Source of the DNA: Stenogyne calaminthoides
Taxonomy: Eukaryota > Streptophyta > Magnoliopsida > Lamiales > Lamiaceae
Length of the DNA: 64,000 bases
Assembly (NCBI GenBank): GCA_037126765.1
Contig: JBBCBC010000037.1
Coordinates: forward strand, 12,832,968 to 12,896,967
Direction: 5' to 3'
Of the stretch, positions 12,708 to 25,719 are shown piece after piece (the first letter of the stretch is position 1; the number at the start of each line of letters is the position of its first letter). A model generated the notes under the pieces. That model ran no database searches, was not told the DNA's origin, and was given only the letters and a program-made list of their open reading frames with translations. The position numbers were made by a program, and so were the translations under genes.

Positions 12708-12779
12708 ATAGATAAAGAAATTATAAAATTAATCTTATAAGAAATGGTAAATATTACTAAATAGCAAATTTAATTTCCA

Positions 12780-13612
12780 AATATTTTATTTTTGGTGAAT
12801 GTCACGAATCAGTGCATCCAATTTAACCTTAAAGATGCGACACACAATATCATGTCGATCTTCGGGATTTCGACCTCTATGCGACATATAGTGAAAAATT
12901 TATTCTCATTTTGAATTGCACGTAAATGTTATAAACAACTGTGGATAACCAGCCCAACGACAAATAGTCATAACATCTTGATAATTCTGCATCATGTATC
13001 GTGGACCTTCAGTAAATTAAGGAGACAACACAATATGTTTACCAATAGCTCTTTCTTCACTTTCTCCATTCAAATAAGCATCTTCAAGACCAACATATAT
13101 ATCACAACGAAGTTCCTTTTGATGATTTTTTATGTACAAAAGCTTTGCAGACTCAACCATTGTATATGCATCTACAATGAATTGTTTCGTCAACTTCTTG
13201 CAAGATAATAGTGTAGGCGGCTCCCCATTCCTCTCCTGAAGACGATATGCAAAAAACTCTCTGATGCTAATATCAGTCCTTTGTCCAACCCTTCCCATTG
13301 CAGATTGAGAAAATGATATATTTTCCCTGTATTCATCCTCTCCATAAGGAAAAAGAAGAGTATATTGCAAAGCAAGATAAGACGGGTTCAACTCTGTTAT
13401 ACGTTGCAATATACCATAATAGGTTTGAATGATAATGTTTCTGGAAAGTTATTAATGGAGTTTTCTTTTCCTGAATAAAAAAAGGTTTGAATGATAATGT
13501 CATGAACCTCAATAGTATTATCAAGATCACAAGTAATCACAACTGCAACTTCTGCAACTGTAGGTAAGTTGTGCATCCTTGGATCATAGCCTCCACTTCC
13601 AATTAATTGCAT
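12780..13612 (-). pseudogene. Helitron Rep (Helitron_like_N) domain remnant
   Basis: Several minus-frame segments match the N-terminal rolling-circle replication domain of Helitron proteins. In order: GSGGYDPRMHNLPTV (about 13570-13610), LALQYTLLFPYGEDEY (about 13330-13380), FAYRLQERNGEPP (about 13220-13260), FIVDAYTMVESAKLLYI (about 13140-13190), then after a stop codon FTEGPRYMMQNYQDVM, AGYPQLFITFTCN and VCRIFKVKLDALIRD. The frame is broken by at least one stop and frame changes, so this is an inactive copy. Confidence 0.88.
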
Positions 13613-13659
13613 AGTTACGGTCTGTGAACAAATCTGAATCTATCTCTAGCAGCATCAAT

Positions 13660-15947
13660 TGAAAAAAAATGTCAAAAAACATAAAATTTAATAAAATAAA
13701 ATATATAGAAAGGAAAAAAAATATATTCCAAAACACATACTTCGTTCTCCTGATCAATACATGTTATGAACCAATAAACAATAATTGAAGAAATTCTAAG
13801 TCTTTCGTCAATCAAAACTGAAATAATATACGGAAAGTATGACCTTAATTTAAGTGTGACTATGACCCAATTTATAATACTTATATGCATTGTAGAACAT
13901 TATTTTTTTTAGATTCTATACATAGAGATATTAATTCTAAAATATTCATCTACCGATTTTGTGATACCATATAGAAAATAGATTTTATCAAATCTATATA
14001 TGAAAATTGGAAACAAATTCTCCTAAATTATAGAGTAAATCCCCTTGACACAGGGGAGAGATTTAATGATGGTGTGTTTGAAAATTATATTTTCTATTAT
14101 GAGTAATGTACATTCAATTTATAGAATAAATACAATTTAACATATAGATAAGTATGCAACATCAACCATAAACCATAAGAATAATAAGAACCACATGTGT
14201 TTTTAATTTTTTTTTACAATACATTAAAATAAATAAATAACACGGTAAATCTACCAAAAAAAACATAAACAAAATTATATTAAATTCTATGCATGCAATT
14301 ATGATAGAATGTTCATAAAAATAAAATATGTGTAATAACTCACTTACAAATAAATGACACACGTAAAATAATAATTGAAGTAATATCAAAATTAAAGGAT
14401 AGTTACCAAATTAATGCTCGACTCCAAATCAGTGCACAATCATAAACATCACTATACATGGCGAGGTTATTTTGTGGACGACAACAATCACTAGGCAATT
14501 AATATTAATATTGTTTCTATATTAAAGTATAAATAAAAATGTTAAAATTCAAGTGTACCACAATAAAATCATATTATTAGAAAATGTCAAAACTTATTCT
14601 TAAAACATAATAGATTTTAAAAAAATGCTTAGAAGTGAGTTGATCACTCATACGCGCAATTAGAAGGATATTACTTATTTTCACTAAAATATATTAGTTT
14701 TTTTTTACTAAAAGATACTCCCTCCGTCCTAATTTTGATTGACTAAATACTATAGGCACGAAGATTAAGAAAAAATGGAAAATAATATTATTAAATGGTG
14801 TAAAGTGGGTAAAGTGGGTTTGGTGGAGGGAAATAATAGTATTAAATAGTATTGAAAGTTGTTTTATTTCCTTTTTAGGAAATGACCAATCAAAGTTAGG
14901 ACGGCTATTTACGGAAAGTGGTCAATCAAAATTAGGACAGAGGGGGTAATACTTATGAAAAGTATTAATTGATTACACTGAAGAGTATTAATTGAACCGT
15001 ACGAAGATTATTAGTTGTTTAATCATGTTGAACATGTCATTACCTGAAATCACAAAACAAAAAATATATACAAATTAAGTAATTAAAAAAATAACAATAC
15101 ATGCAAAATTTAGAAAAATAAAAATCGACATTAAATTCATAATATAAGATTTTTGGTTAATAAAAAAATTACCCAAAATCTTGACCGAAAAGTTAAGAAA
15201 ACGCTCACCAACATTCTTCTTCATGCTAAGATCAGTACCATTAAATATTACATGTGAAAAAACACCAACAGATTGTTCCTCTAAAAAAATTAAGTCCTGA
15301 GATTGAACATCATAATTTTCTTTTATACAGATGCTAAATTTTAAAAACCACATTCCTTCATTAAAAATAACTTCAACTTGTTGTTCACGAATCCAAGAAT
15401 CAGACATTGAGCATTGTCTCAGTTTGAATTCTTGAATATTAGTCAAGTTGTTAAATCTCTTCTGGAACTGCAAGGGTAAAGGTTAACAAAAAAGCCAACA
15501 TAATAAAAAATAAATAAATGTGCTAAAAAATGCACATTCAAATTTGAAATACAACATTCATAACCTACAATACACTCAGATTCCTTAGCTTTCTTAAACT
15601 GAAGATAAAACCTTAACTTTTGTTTCTTATAAACATTCATAGTGTACTTATGGATATCCTTAATTTGAAGGCACAAGCACATCATCCCCTACCAAAATCA
15701 ATTGAAAATAAATGTCAAAAAACATAAAATTTAATGTAAAAAAATATATAAAAAGGAAAAAAAAATATTCCAAAGCACATACTCCGTTCTCCTGGTCGAT
15801 ACATGTTATGAACCAACAAACAATAATTGAAGAAATTCTAAGTCGTTCGTTAATCAGAATTGAAATAATACAAAGAGAGCATGACCTTAATTTAGGTGTG
15901 ACTATGACCATATTTTTATTTACATTATCATGTGGCATTTGCGCCAT
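13660..15947. repeat. Direct repeat of about 230 bp inside the Helitron region
   Basis: The segment 13663-13875 recurs at about 15712-15910 with roughly 90% identity by eye; both contain ATACATGTTATGAACCAA and AATTGAAGAAATTCTAAGTC. The minus translation of both copies shares RLRISSIIV and FITCIDQEN, so the repeat may once have been coding in the Helitron. I do not recognise the protein. Confidence 0.7.
14718..14946. mobile_element. Stowaway MITE
   Basis: A 229-bp element with TA on both sides. The left terminus CTCCCTCCGTCCTAATTTTG mirrors the right terminus (complement of CAAAATTAGGACAGAGGGGG) with one mismatch, and the match continues for about 26 bp. It has no coding capacity. Confidence 0.92.
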
Positions 15948-16068
15948 AAACGTCTTCCATCAATCAATGTATTGAAATCCACCAATGTAATTATATTATT
16001 CCATATTTATACATTTTCAGTAAAGATTTGTAATTAAATTGATATAAAAATATATTGGTCAATTGATA

Positions 16069-16073
<5 letters not shown>

Positions 16074-16102
<29 letters not shown>
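16074..16102. repeat. AT dinucleotide microsatellite
   Basis: A run of alternating A and T next to the duplicated segment that hosts the solo LTR. Confidence 0.85.
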
Positions 16103-16104
<2 letters not shown>

Positions 16105-16157
16105 ATTTGATAATAATAGTTAAGATTTTGATTTGCTATAATAATGTGTTTATATAT

Positions 16158-17999
16158 TGTTGGGATTATACTGGAAACTATGTTTTTACTTTGTATAATC
16201 AAAACTGAATTTCGGACTTATTTACTGAAATAAATTGTTTATCACTGATGCTTTAAATATCATCGAATGTTACATATATTTACTGCATAACTGTTCAATA
16301 AATAGTACGTGTTACATTGTAGTTAATTTAGTGATACCAGATCACAGAAGATTAAATTAACAGTCCCTTGTAACCAAAGGTACACCATTCACGACCTAGA
16401 TGAAAATGAACAATCCATCTTGAAAGGTTGAAGTGTAAGGCTCAGATTGGCTTGTCTTGACCAAGAGATTACACTAGTGCATGACCGATGCCTTCGAATA
16501 GGACCTCTGGAGGACAAATTCTTGAGAATCGAACAAGGAAGAATTAGACCTCAGTGGTTTGTTATTTCTTAATCTTCGCCCCTTAAATAGGATCATGTGT
16601 GGTTGGTAACTATTGCTTTGACTTATCACGGGTAGAGAATCAACGAGATTCAATACTTTTTATCTTGGACAATATTATTGGTCACATGCGATTGCTAAGA
16701 TTTAATCTGAGAATCGTGTGCAAAGCACGCTTTGTTTCGATTTGCCCCCCTTGGGAGGTTCATAAGCTTTATCATACCAAATCTTGCAAGTGGAACTAGT
16801 TTTAGGTATGGATAATAATGTTGAACTGTTCCTTAACCAAGGACAAAAGATATTAATTAATGGAAAGCTATTTCAATGGCTTGAATTAATTAATGGGCTA
16901 GATAATCTTAAACACGGAAAATAATAACCGGGAGCCATATTGACTGTAATATGGGTTAAGATGGATAGTGCAATATTAATTATGTAGTGAGATTAATTAA
17001 TATTTATGGGTTGAATAATATTGTGGCTCAATATTGATAATTCAAGATCCATTGGAAGGTCCAATCTTAATTCTCCTAAAGGCCCCCTAAGTAGCCCAAC
17101 ATAAAGTCCAATAACTGGAAAAGGTGTTTAAAAATAAAATAAATATTGTTGCCTTATTTTTCCTCTCTTTTTTTCGAAAATTATGGATTAAAAGGGGAGA
17201 AATATTTTCTTTGAATTTTGTTATGGAATGAAGATATGTATTCTTGGAATACAAGATTATCTCATTAAATTCAAGAAATCTCTCACTTGGTTATTCATAT
17301 AGTAAATTTCGAAAATTTTGAAATATAAAGGGCAAGAAAGATTTTCTTGAAAAGATATTATGGAAGATATGTATTTCTTGGAGTACAAGTATATCCCATA
17401 AATTTAAGAAGATCCAAATCTTGGAATCTTGATCCTTAAAATTTCGAAAATCCCATAACAAAGAGGAGTTGGGATTTTTGTGAAATATTTTAATTATGGA
17501 GAAAAGAATATATATGAGATATATTCAAGATTTCTTGGAGACCAATAAAAAGATTTTCCCATATTATTTTATCACAAGAATTCGACCACTACACCTCTAT
17601 AAATAGGGGATGAGTGTTTCATTCTCAAGTACAATTTCATGTGCTGGAAAAATTAGTAAATCCACAAAGGTGGTGCAACAAAGTTTATTTTTTCCTTTTG
17701 TTAATTGTTCGTGAGCATCCTACCACCGGATTGTCGAGCAAGGATTAAGGGAATACTTGGGAAGGTTTTTTTTGGTGTGTCTAATCAACAAGACCATTGC
17801 CACTCCAAGAGGTACGTTCACGTAAACTCGTATAAATTTCACATGCGTAGGATTTACGTGAACTGATTATATGCATGATTTGTTGTTGAATTATTATTTG
17901 AATTAATATAGGATTAATTCATGCTAGTAATAATTATCATAATTAAATTTGTATTTAAATATTTATCCCGAATAGATCCGTGCAATTAATTCCCCAACA
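16158..17999 (+). mobile_element. Solo LTR (1842 bp) with 5-bp target duplication
   Basis: Begins TGTTGGGATTATA and ends TTCCCCAACA, so it has the TG...CA ends and short inverted termini typical of LTRs, and is flanked by TATAT at 16153-16157 and 18000-18004. A likely promoter, CTATAAATAGGGGATG, lies near 17597, followed by a probable transcribed region. No gag/pol sequence and no second LTR copy were seen. A nearby duplicate of the insertion site (18313-18450) lacks the element. Confidence 0.85.
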
Positions 18000-20900
18000 T
18001 ATATATCTAAACAAATCTATATCTACAAAGTAATTAATTCGATGATTTAGTAATTTTTTAAAAATAGAGATAGTAATTTGATATTTAAAATTTTCTAAAT
18101 AAAATCTTAACTATAATTGATGCAAAATATACAATAATATCCCCTTAAATTATAATGTACATTATATAATTAAATGAATCTGACATTAAAATATATAAAA
18201 AAAATGTAATAATGGCAATGAGACAATGTAAATTTTCGTTTAAAAAAAAGTATCATCTTCTCCTAAACTTCTGTCAAATTTGATACAATTTGATATCAAT
18301 TGTTTCCTTATATATATCAATTTGATAATAATAGTTAAGATTTTAATTTGCTATATTAATGTGTTTATATATATATATCTAAACAAATCTATATAATAAT
18401 TAATTCGATGATTTAGTATTTTTTTTAAATAGAGATAGTAATTTGATATTTAAATTTTTAATGTTGATATATAAATTTAGACAAAATAAAAAATTAACAT
18501 AAAAAACCCATCACGTATTTTTCGAAAACACTTCTAATATCACTTATACAACTCTTAATGATAAAACATTAAAAAATATATGAAATACACATATTAAACT
18601 CAATGAATTTCTCCAAACTAAAATTTAGATCAATTTAAAATGATATTATACTACCAAAATGATGGAGAATGATTAGTAAGGATTAATCAAGAAAAGAACG
18701 CTTTCTTCTCCCCTGTTACAATTTTCTAAAATTGGATGTATCTATTTCCACAAATCCATTCACACATAGGATTGAACATAGCAAAATCCAAGGGCATGCC
18801 AGAAAAAGAGAAAGAGAGAAGAGTAAAAGACCCTACAGTAGACATAATCAGCAAAAATCATCACTGAAAATAAAAACTGGATTGAGGCTCAACTTAAAAT
18901 ATTGATGGAGCATATATAACTCTAATACAACTTGAAACAAAAATTCCTATCGAAAACAAAATCACTAAGAATTAGAATTGTTTATTGTTTGAGAATGAAA
19001 ATTTTGGATCATGGAACTTCATTTTAAATAGGAGAGACAACAAATTAGTAGGATTGAATTAAGCATGCCATTAAAGGGTATTTAATTTTATTAAATAAAG
19101 ATTAAAAACAATATAAGTAATTGATGGAAAATTTTGGACGATCAAGATTAATCTAGCAAAAATGATCAAGATTATATTTGTTATTGAAATCAATTTATGT
19201 GAAACTTTTATGAAAAGATAATCTATAATATTATTTTTTTAATGATTTACCTACTCATTGAAGTTAATATTCCAATTAAATTTTATAAGTTTAATTTAAT
19301 TTAATTAATAATAATTTTTAATGTGCTAAACGTTTTAAAAATTTTTATAATATAATACATTATATAAAATTTATATTTAAATACACCATAAATTTTATTT
19401 TAATAGGTGGTTTTTATTGAAGGACGATTAATCTACGTACAATTTGATAAAATAATATGTGGCATAATGATTTGTTCCAACCAATAATAAATTAGAGGAT
19501 GAGGTGCATAAAATGAAAATCTAGTAAAATAATTATATATCACTAAATCCAATTTTACAGTTTTTAGTATTAAAAATAATATAATTTTTAAATGAATCTA
19601 ACAATTCAATCTAAATTATGACATTTCTAACAATGTTTAATCACATAAATAATACTATAAGTTTGAGAAATATATAAAATCTATTATTTTAAAAAAAAAT
19701 CACACATTAAATGAGCATTAAATCATAATAATACATTTGGTCAAAAAATTCCAAATGATTGCATAATTGATGCAAATTTATAATATGTAACATCCAACTA
19801 TAAAGTAAATTTCATAATTAAATAAACCAGGTATTAAAATATATATAATCAAATGTGTGTATATATATGTGTATATATATATATATCACAATTTTATAAG
19901 ATTTAATAACAATGAATCAAAATTCAATTTTTGTTTATAATTGTGCATTAATTTGTTGTCTTAATTTAGGTTTCCAGTTGAGCACTAAATTTGTTACTAC
20001 CCTTTAATTTTGGAATTACCTTGGTTCCATCTTATGATCTCCCATCATTTTTGTTGTTTTTAGAGAGTTTCAAATTAAAATGGTACGAAGAGTATTAGTT
20101 GTTTAACGGAACAATATTAGTTGGTTACACGTAAAGGTACTACTTTGTTTTTTTACCAAAATTATACTAAATTCTATGGTAGAATGTTCATGAAAATGAA
20201 ATATATGTAATAACTCAATTACAAATAAATAATACACGTAAAATAATACAAAGTACTTGTAATTTTATATACACTTGATGTGTTCTTGAAATGAAGAAAA
20301 CAGGTAGACGGGAGAATATCTAAGTGTAGGCGGTCAATGGAAAAAGACGTGGCAAAAATCAAGAAAATACAACATTTGTAATTCAAAATTTATATAGAAC
20401 ATAAGGAATGAATCTTGTAGAATGGATTTTACATCCTTACAAACTAAACTAAATACTAAAATTTATACATAAAACTCGACATCATTACAACAAAAAAATC
20501 ATATGAATCTATCTATATTGTGAATATAAAGCATATCTTTGTAGCTAATCCAAAGAAATGCAACCAAAACAATGAGAAGATGAAATTGGGGATTGTAAGT
20601 GAGAGTATTTATAGAGTTTGAAGGTAAAAAATAATAATTAAATGTGATTTAAGGTGATTGTCATGAATTATGGTGTGAAATTTGTGTTCAACATTTCAAC
20701 GGCTCAGATCAAATAAATGCATAGATCAACGACCCACAAAGCTTCCCACCAAAAACAAAAATGATAAAAGAAAAAAGTGGTAAAAAATTAAAAGGAGTGA
20801 TTGATGGAAGAAAATAAACGATCAAGATTAATCTTGTAAAAATGATCAACGGTCATAAACGAATGGCGCCAAAACTATAAAAGGAAAAATAACTCCTATT

Positions 20901-21377
20901 ATATATTTATGATTTTTCAATCTTTCTCTCTCCTACATGGCACTCTTAAATTCCTACAATTCCAATTTCTAATTTTCTCAAATTTTTACATTTTTATTTT
21001 CTAATTAATGTAATTTAACGTTAACCACCCTTAATTTATAGTATTCAAATTATTTGTTAATTTTCAATTTTCATTTATATTTTTTAAATCTACTTAATGT
21101 TATTTAACCACCCTAAAAAATCTCTATTGCTTCTCTTTGTTGTTTTTTTTATAGTTTTGCATTTTTAATTTAAAATTTTCAAATCCAATCATATCTTCTA
21201 ATATTCTGTAATTTAGTTCAAAAATTATACTATCTAATTTAGTTTTAAAAAATAAAAAGTTATTAATCTAAAATTAATATATATCCCCCTTATATCTAAT
21301 TCCAAGTCTTTTCTATCTTACGTGGCACTTCTAAATTCATAATATTTGAAATTTCAATTTTTTTATAATTCTATATT

Positions 21378-21408
<31 letters not shown>

Positions 21409-22865
21409 ACCGCTCCCACATATTTTGATCTCTATCTTAACTGCCCCATATTCTTATTTCTATGCATTTTTTATTCGTTATCTATATCTTATCGGTCCCA
21501 TATTTTTTCACTATTTTAATTATTTTTCTCACCGCGCTTCTCTTTTATTTTTTCTCTTAGAAACTAAAGTTTTTTTTCACAGGAATTAACATGTCCCAAT
21601 TTTCTATTTTGTATCCACCATAAATTTATGGTTTTATTCCATCTTCTGTAGATGTATTATAACATAGGCATAAAATCTCATACAGGTAATAGTGCAGTCT
21701 TCATTTTTTTTAAAAGGTTTTTGTACTCTTTTATTTTTGAAAAGTTGTTTATGATTAATTCAAAATCCTTTGACAAAATGTCTTCTTAATTTCTCAAACA
21801 TGCCATCTCTTGTTCTTTTCATTTTTCTAAAAAAATATATCTCTCATTAAAATTCATAATGGTCCGTCGGGTTAGTGTAAGCATATTTTTTTTGGTAATT
21901 TCTTTATATAATTATATTTGGATAATTAATTTATAGTGATTTATATTATTTTCATTTGCAATTTATTTTTCTTTCTCCTTTCTTCAATTGTTGATTTGTT
22001 AATCTGCAACAATTATTTTTTTGTTATCTGATCGCGCTCCATGGTAATCAGTCGCTACTTTTTACTATTTTCCACGTTTATAAATTGTCAAAAAATATAT
22101 CTTTGCTTTTGAAATTTATTAAAAAAACTTATGGAAATATGCTATATAATCGGGTAAAAAAAAATTGGTGTGTTTATTTATTTTTTTCTAAATTGTCTTA
22201 TTAAATATGGAGCTTTTAAGCACACTAAGTACATGAACTTCCTAAGATGGGAAAACACCAATTTGGTCCAAGTGTTTTTTACATTGAAATTTAAACCCCT
22301 ATGCAAATTGATCCGCATGAAGAAAAACTTGAATTTCATAAATTGATCAGTAAAATACATTGTATAAGAATGATTCAATGTCTTTTACTAATTTTATTTT
22401 CGGTTACTCGGGCCGATCGATCACCACATAATTATCAATAGTGGTATGGAATTTTTACTTCCTTATGAGTATATTTTTGTGTCTCTATACATAAAATTCG
22501 TTGTGTATATAAACATGCAATGAGAAATCCACAATGCTTTTAACCTAATTGTTTGTGTTAATGTGTGTTTCTTCAGAAGTATTTTTTCCGTTGGTTTGTG
22601 TTTTATATCTGTAGTATTTTTTTTTCATATGTATCACTGAATTTGATTTATTTTGTTTGCAGTTTTACATTTTCCGTTTGAATGGAAAATGTATTAATTT
22701 AATAGTACAGATGGTTACAATATAAAAGGGCATCGGAAACAAAGGAACTTATATGCAATATGTATTTTAAAAGATTAATTCATTATTCCATCAATCCTTA
22801 CAAAACTGCAAAACAGTATCTTGCTCAATAATGCTTGGTCAAAAGCATGAGATATATACTACTAA
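18000..22865. other. AT-rich, repeat-derived sequence without genes
   Basis: Contains several diverged repeats: 18313-18450 duplicates the flanks of the solo LTR; about 20156-20250 repeats about 14270-14370; the GATCAAGATTAATCT words near 19140 and 20820 belong to another dispersed family. An AT microsatellite lies at about 21387-21409. Open frames here are short and low-complexity. It is probably old Helitron-related DNA, but I cannot draw element borders. Confidence 0.55.
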
Positions 22866-24135
22866 TCTATATTATGGTAAAAAAAAACATATTCAATCTC
22901 ATCTGATGTGGAAAAGGTGGTCGAGATATGACATGGAATTCAACGGGAATCCAAGTGTTGAATCCTGAAAGACTTCGAGCTTTGACCGTAGAAAAATCTC
23001 CGATGCCACGTAATCACCCGAAATGAACACGCCGGGGGGGCCCGGCGTGGGCTCTCCGACGCTCAAGTCAGTAAACACTCCAAACTCAAATGAGAAAACC
23101 AATATCAAAGGCTCGAAATCAGATTATATTAGAAAATATGTGCTTGTGTGTTTTGTGTTACCTGGATGGGATATTTATATCCCTCCAGCCGGCGGTTTAT
23201 TTCCCTTTGGCCTCAATCCCACGTTCCGATCGTGTGTTTGTTATTTGCCCCCTCTTTTCTCGTGGTTCAATATGTTCTCTCATGTTTTTCTACACCTTTT
23301 CCCCGGGATCCTCAATCTGAGCCCTTGGTTTTAATCCAACGGCTCCATTAACTTCGGAACCGCCAGTATCCTGCATATAACCCTCCTCAAATATCGGAAC
23401 TGACTCCCATACTGCACATCCTAGTTCACTCGGATCCAGACATCTAGACCGTCGATACCCTCTCATCTCAATGGTCTAGATGAGTTTCTTGTTTAACATG
23501 TCATGACTTATTGAGCCCTCGAGGGCTTCTCTTCAGCCGAGGTCCATATTCTTAGGGTCGGCCTCCTTGGGCCCACTCCACCTATAATTATCAGCCCAAC
23601 TCCTTAATCCATCAATCCTCCAGGGTCTAGATACTTTTCCTGGACCCAACTCTTTAACTTGTTTCACTCTAGCGGGCCTCTCTTCCCTTCAGACCCTTTA
23701 ACTTCACGCCTCTCTGATCTGGGTGAATATCAGGTCCCTGGGCTTCTCAGCCAATTTATTTATTCATTGGTTTGACTCACATATCGGCTCTTTAACCTAT
23801 CATCGAGAAGACCTCCACGTGCCTCCTTTACATTGGGTGACATAAATATCCCCCATCATCATCTTAACACAAACTTTAATTGCTTCACTTTTTTTTCTTT
23901 TTTTTTCCTTTTTTTTTTGGGTTATTCTATTTTTTTTTGTTTTACTTTTTAATTAAAATTTTACATATCTATTTTTATCTAAATTGATCACCACTTTTCT
24001 TCTTTCTTTCATTATTATTTTTTATTTTTTAAATAAAATTTCATATATAATCTTATTTTAAATATTTCAAAATTCTATTTTTTTCGGTTTAATTTCCTTT
24101 TTCAATCCCGCGTTATACACGGGGATACGAACTAG
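22866..24135 (+). mobile_element. Small non-autonomous Helitron containing a solo LTR
   Basis: The proposed 5' end is TCTATATTATGG at 22866 after an A, and the 3' end is CTAG at 24132-24135 before a T, matching Helitron insertion between A and T. A hairpin with one mismatch (CCCGCGT/ACACGGG) lies at about 24107-24124, at the usual distance from CTAG. Without the nested LTR the element is about 310 bp. The 3' end is clear; the 5' end is an inference from the TC start and AT-rich context. Confidence 0.6.
22904..23858. mobile_element. Solo LTR (955 bp) nested in the Helitron
   Basis: Ends TGATG and CATCA are inverted, and TCATC flanks both sides (22899-22903, 23859-23863). The interior is far more GC-rich than the surroundings and contains a GC hairpin (CGCCGGG around 23030-23050) followed by CTCCGACGCTCAAGTCAG, a sequence I associate with plant retrotransposon LTRs. 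Short open frames inside it are not genes. Confidence 0.65.
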
Positions 24136-24564
24136 TTTTCATAAAGTTCAAGAATTCTACATTAATAATAATCTTGTTTTGATATCAAAATGTATAATAT
24201 TCCAAAAAATTTATTTCCCTCCTCCTCAAAATATATGCATTTTGGATGGATGTATATATATTAAAAAAAATTAGTTTTTATTATAATTTTAATAATATTT
24301 ATCTTTCTCATTAAAAAAGTATATTTATCTAAAACTACTGTGGTTGTGTACGAAAACTAATTAATTTTTATATGTATATTAAAAAATAATTAGTTTTCAT
24401 ATATCATTGTTACGCACAAAAAATATCACGATTGTGTACGAAAACTAATTTATGTATATAACAATAACAAATTTTGTATATAATAATAATAATTTTTGTA
24501 TGTAACAATAATATTTTAAAAAATTAAAGTTAGTCATGAACTTAGTTTCACACAAGTTATTATC

Positions 24565-24601
<37 letters not shown>

Positions 24602-24604
24602 TTT
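24136..24604. other. AT-rich spacer with AT microsatellite
   Basis: Repeated GTGTACGAAAACTAATT words around 24340-24450, then an alternating AT run at about 24567-24599 that adjoins the next MITE. No gene is seen. Confidence 0.6.
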
Positions 24605-25105
24605 TGATCATATGTCCGCAGGTGGACACAAACTTATATGTCCATCGCTTACGTGGCGCGCCACTTATGCAAGGTTCCACCATCATTTAATTAATTTATT
24701 TAATTAATTAAATCTTCTAATTAATTATATAAACCTGAATCCTAAACTATGAACCATTCGGGCTGGGTGAACCATGAACCACTCGGGGCGGGTTCGGGGC
24801 GGGTTGGGTCCGGGTCACGTAATTTTTTTAAAATTATATAAATCTAAACCCTAAACCATGAACCATTTGGGCCGGGTGAACCATGAATCACTCGGGCCGG
24901 GTTCGAGTTCGGGTCGGGTTGAGTCCAGGTCGGGTAAAAAAATTAATATAATTAATAAAATTGGGTAAAGTATGGAATATATATAAATAAAAAGATTGAA
25001 TTAATTAAAAAAAATTAATTAAATGATGGTGGAGACCTTGCATATATGGCGCGCCACATAAGCGGTGGACATATAAGTTTGTGCCCACCTGCGGGCATAT
25101 GATCA
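24605..25105. mobile_element. MITE with long terminal inverted repeats and an internal duplication
   Basis: The left arm starts TGATCATATGTCCGCAGG and pairs with the right arm over about 90 bp; both arms contain GGCGCGCC. Between them, a GC-richer module with ATGAACCA and GGGTTGGGTCCGGG-like words occurs twice in tandem (about 24725-24830 and 24831-24945). The target duplication is unclear, so I do not assign a superfamily. Confidence 0.75.
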
Positions 25106-25161
25106 TTTATTGAAAGACTATTATCTTAAAATATTAAAAGAAGGGAAGAATGTAAAAATGA

Positions 25162-25187
25162 AAAAAAAAAAAAAAAAAAAAAAAAAA
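25162..25187. repeat. Poly-A run
   Basis: About 26 consecutive A. It could be the tail of a retroposed sequence, but I saw no matching target duplication. Confidence 0.8.
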
Positions 25188-25375
25188 GGACAGTGGACTG
25201 TGGTGGGATGAGGTGCGGACCAACCTACCCAATTTGTACTCTATACATTCGCTGAAGTTAGGCAGCGCCGGTTTCCATTATTTCATTATTTGCCACTCTG
25301 CATTTATTGCAACAGTAGTCGTATGTGCATAATTGTCCTTTAGAATAATTTTAATTTTTTTATAAGGAGTGGATC

Positions 25376-25592
25376 TCATGTGCATCCGGTGCATCGTGCA
25401 CTCATAGTGCATTTTAAAAGCGTGTAATTATACAAAATAGAAACGTGCAACTATTTCAAACATAAACATGCAACTATGTTCCCATATTAACAGTTGCACT
25501 TGTCTGTATAAATAAGTCGCACTTTTTAACATAATAAGTTGCACGATTTAAAATGTACTATGAGTGCACGGTGCACCCGGGTGCATACATGA
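25376..25592. mobile_element. MITE with GTGCA-rich inverted termini
   Basis: The left arm CATGTGCATCCGGTGCAT mirrors the right arm (complement of GGTGCACCCGGGTGCATACATG). The inverted match runs for about 45 bp, including CACTCATAGTGCATTTTAAA. The centre repeats GTTGCAC and GTGCAAC words. Non-coding. Confidence 0.75.
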
Positions 25593-25719
25593 CCTAGTCA
25601 TTTATAAATTGGTTATTTAACAAGTATTAGAATAGAGTGAAATATATGATTTTTTATTCTCAGCACTACCTATACCGCGATATTACTTATTGATGAAGTG
25701 TGAATGTGTGATTGATTAA

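Larger units (their letters stand above)
11118..15960 (-). mobile_element. Decayed autonomous Helitron (3' end certain, 5' end not located)
   Basis: On the minus strand the 3' terminus is a hairpin (stem CCGTGC/GCACGG at 11134-11148, loop GTT) followed by a short spacer and CTAG at 11118-11121, then T, the standard Helitron ending. Upstream in the same orientation lie remnants of the Rep and helicase domains (next entries). The 5' TC end was not found; the right limit given is only where related repeats thin out. A hAT-type MITE (11773-12456) and a Stowaway MITE (14718-14946) are nested inside. Confidence 0.65.

Noticed and set aside
13672..15947. Minus-strand open frames as separate genes
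   Set aside because: Two of them are copies of one repeat, all are interrupted, and they lie within the Helitron remnant.
23023..23351. Three overlapping plus-strand open frames
   Set aside because: They lie inside the 955-bp solo LTR; GC-rich LTR sequence opens several frames by chance.
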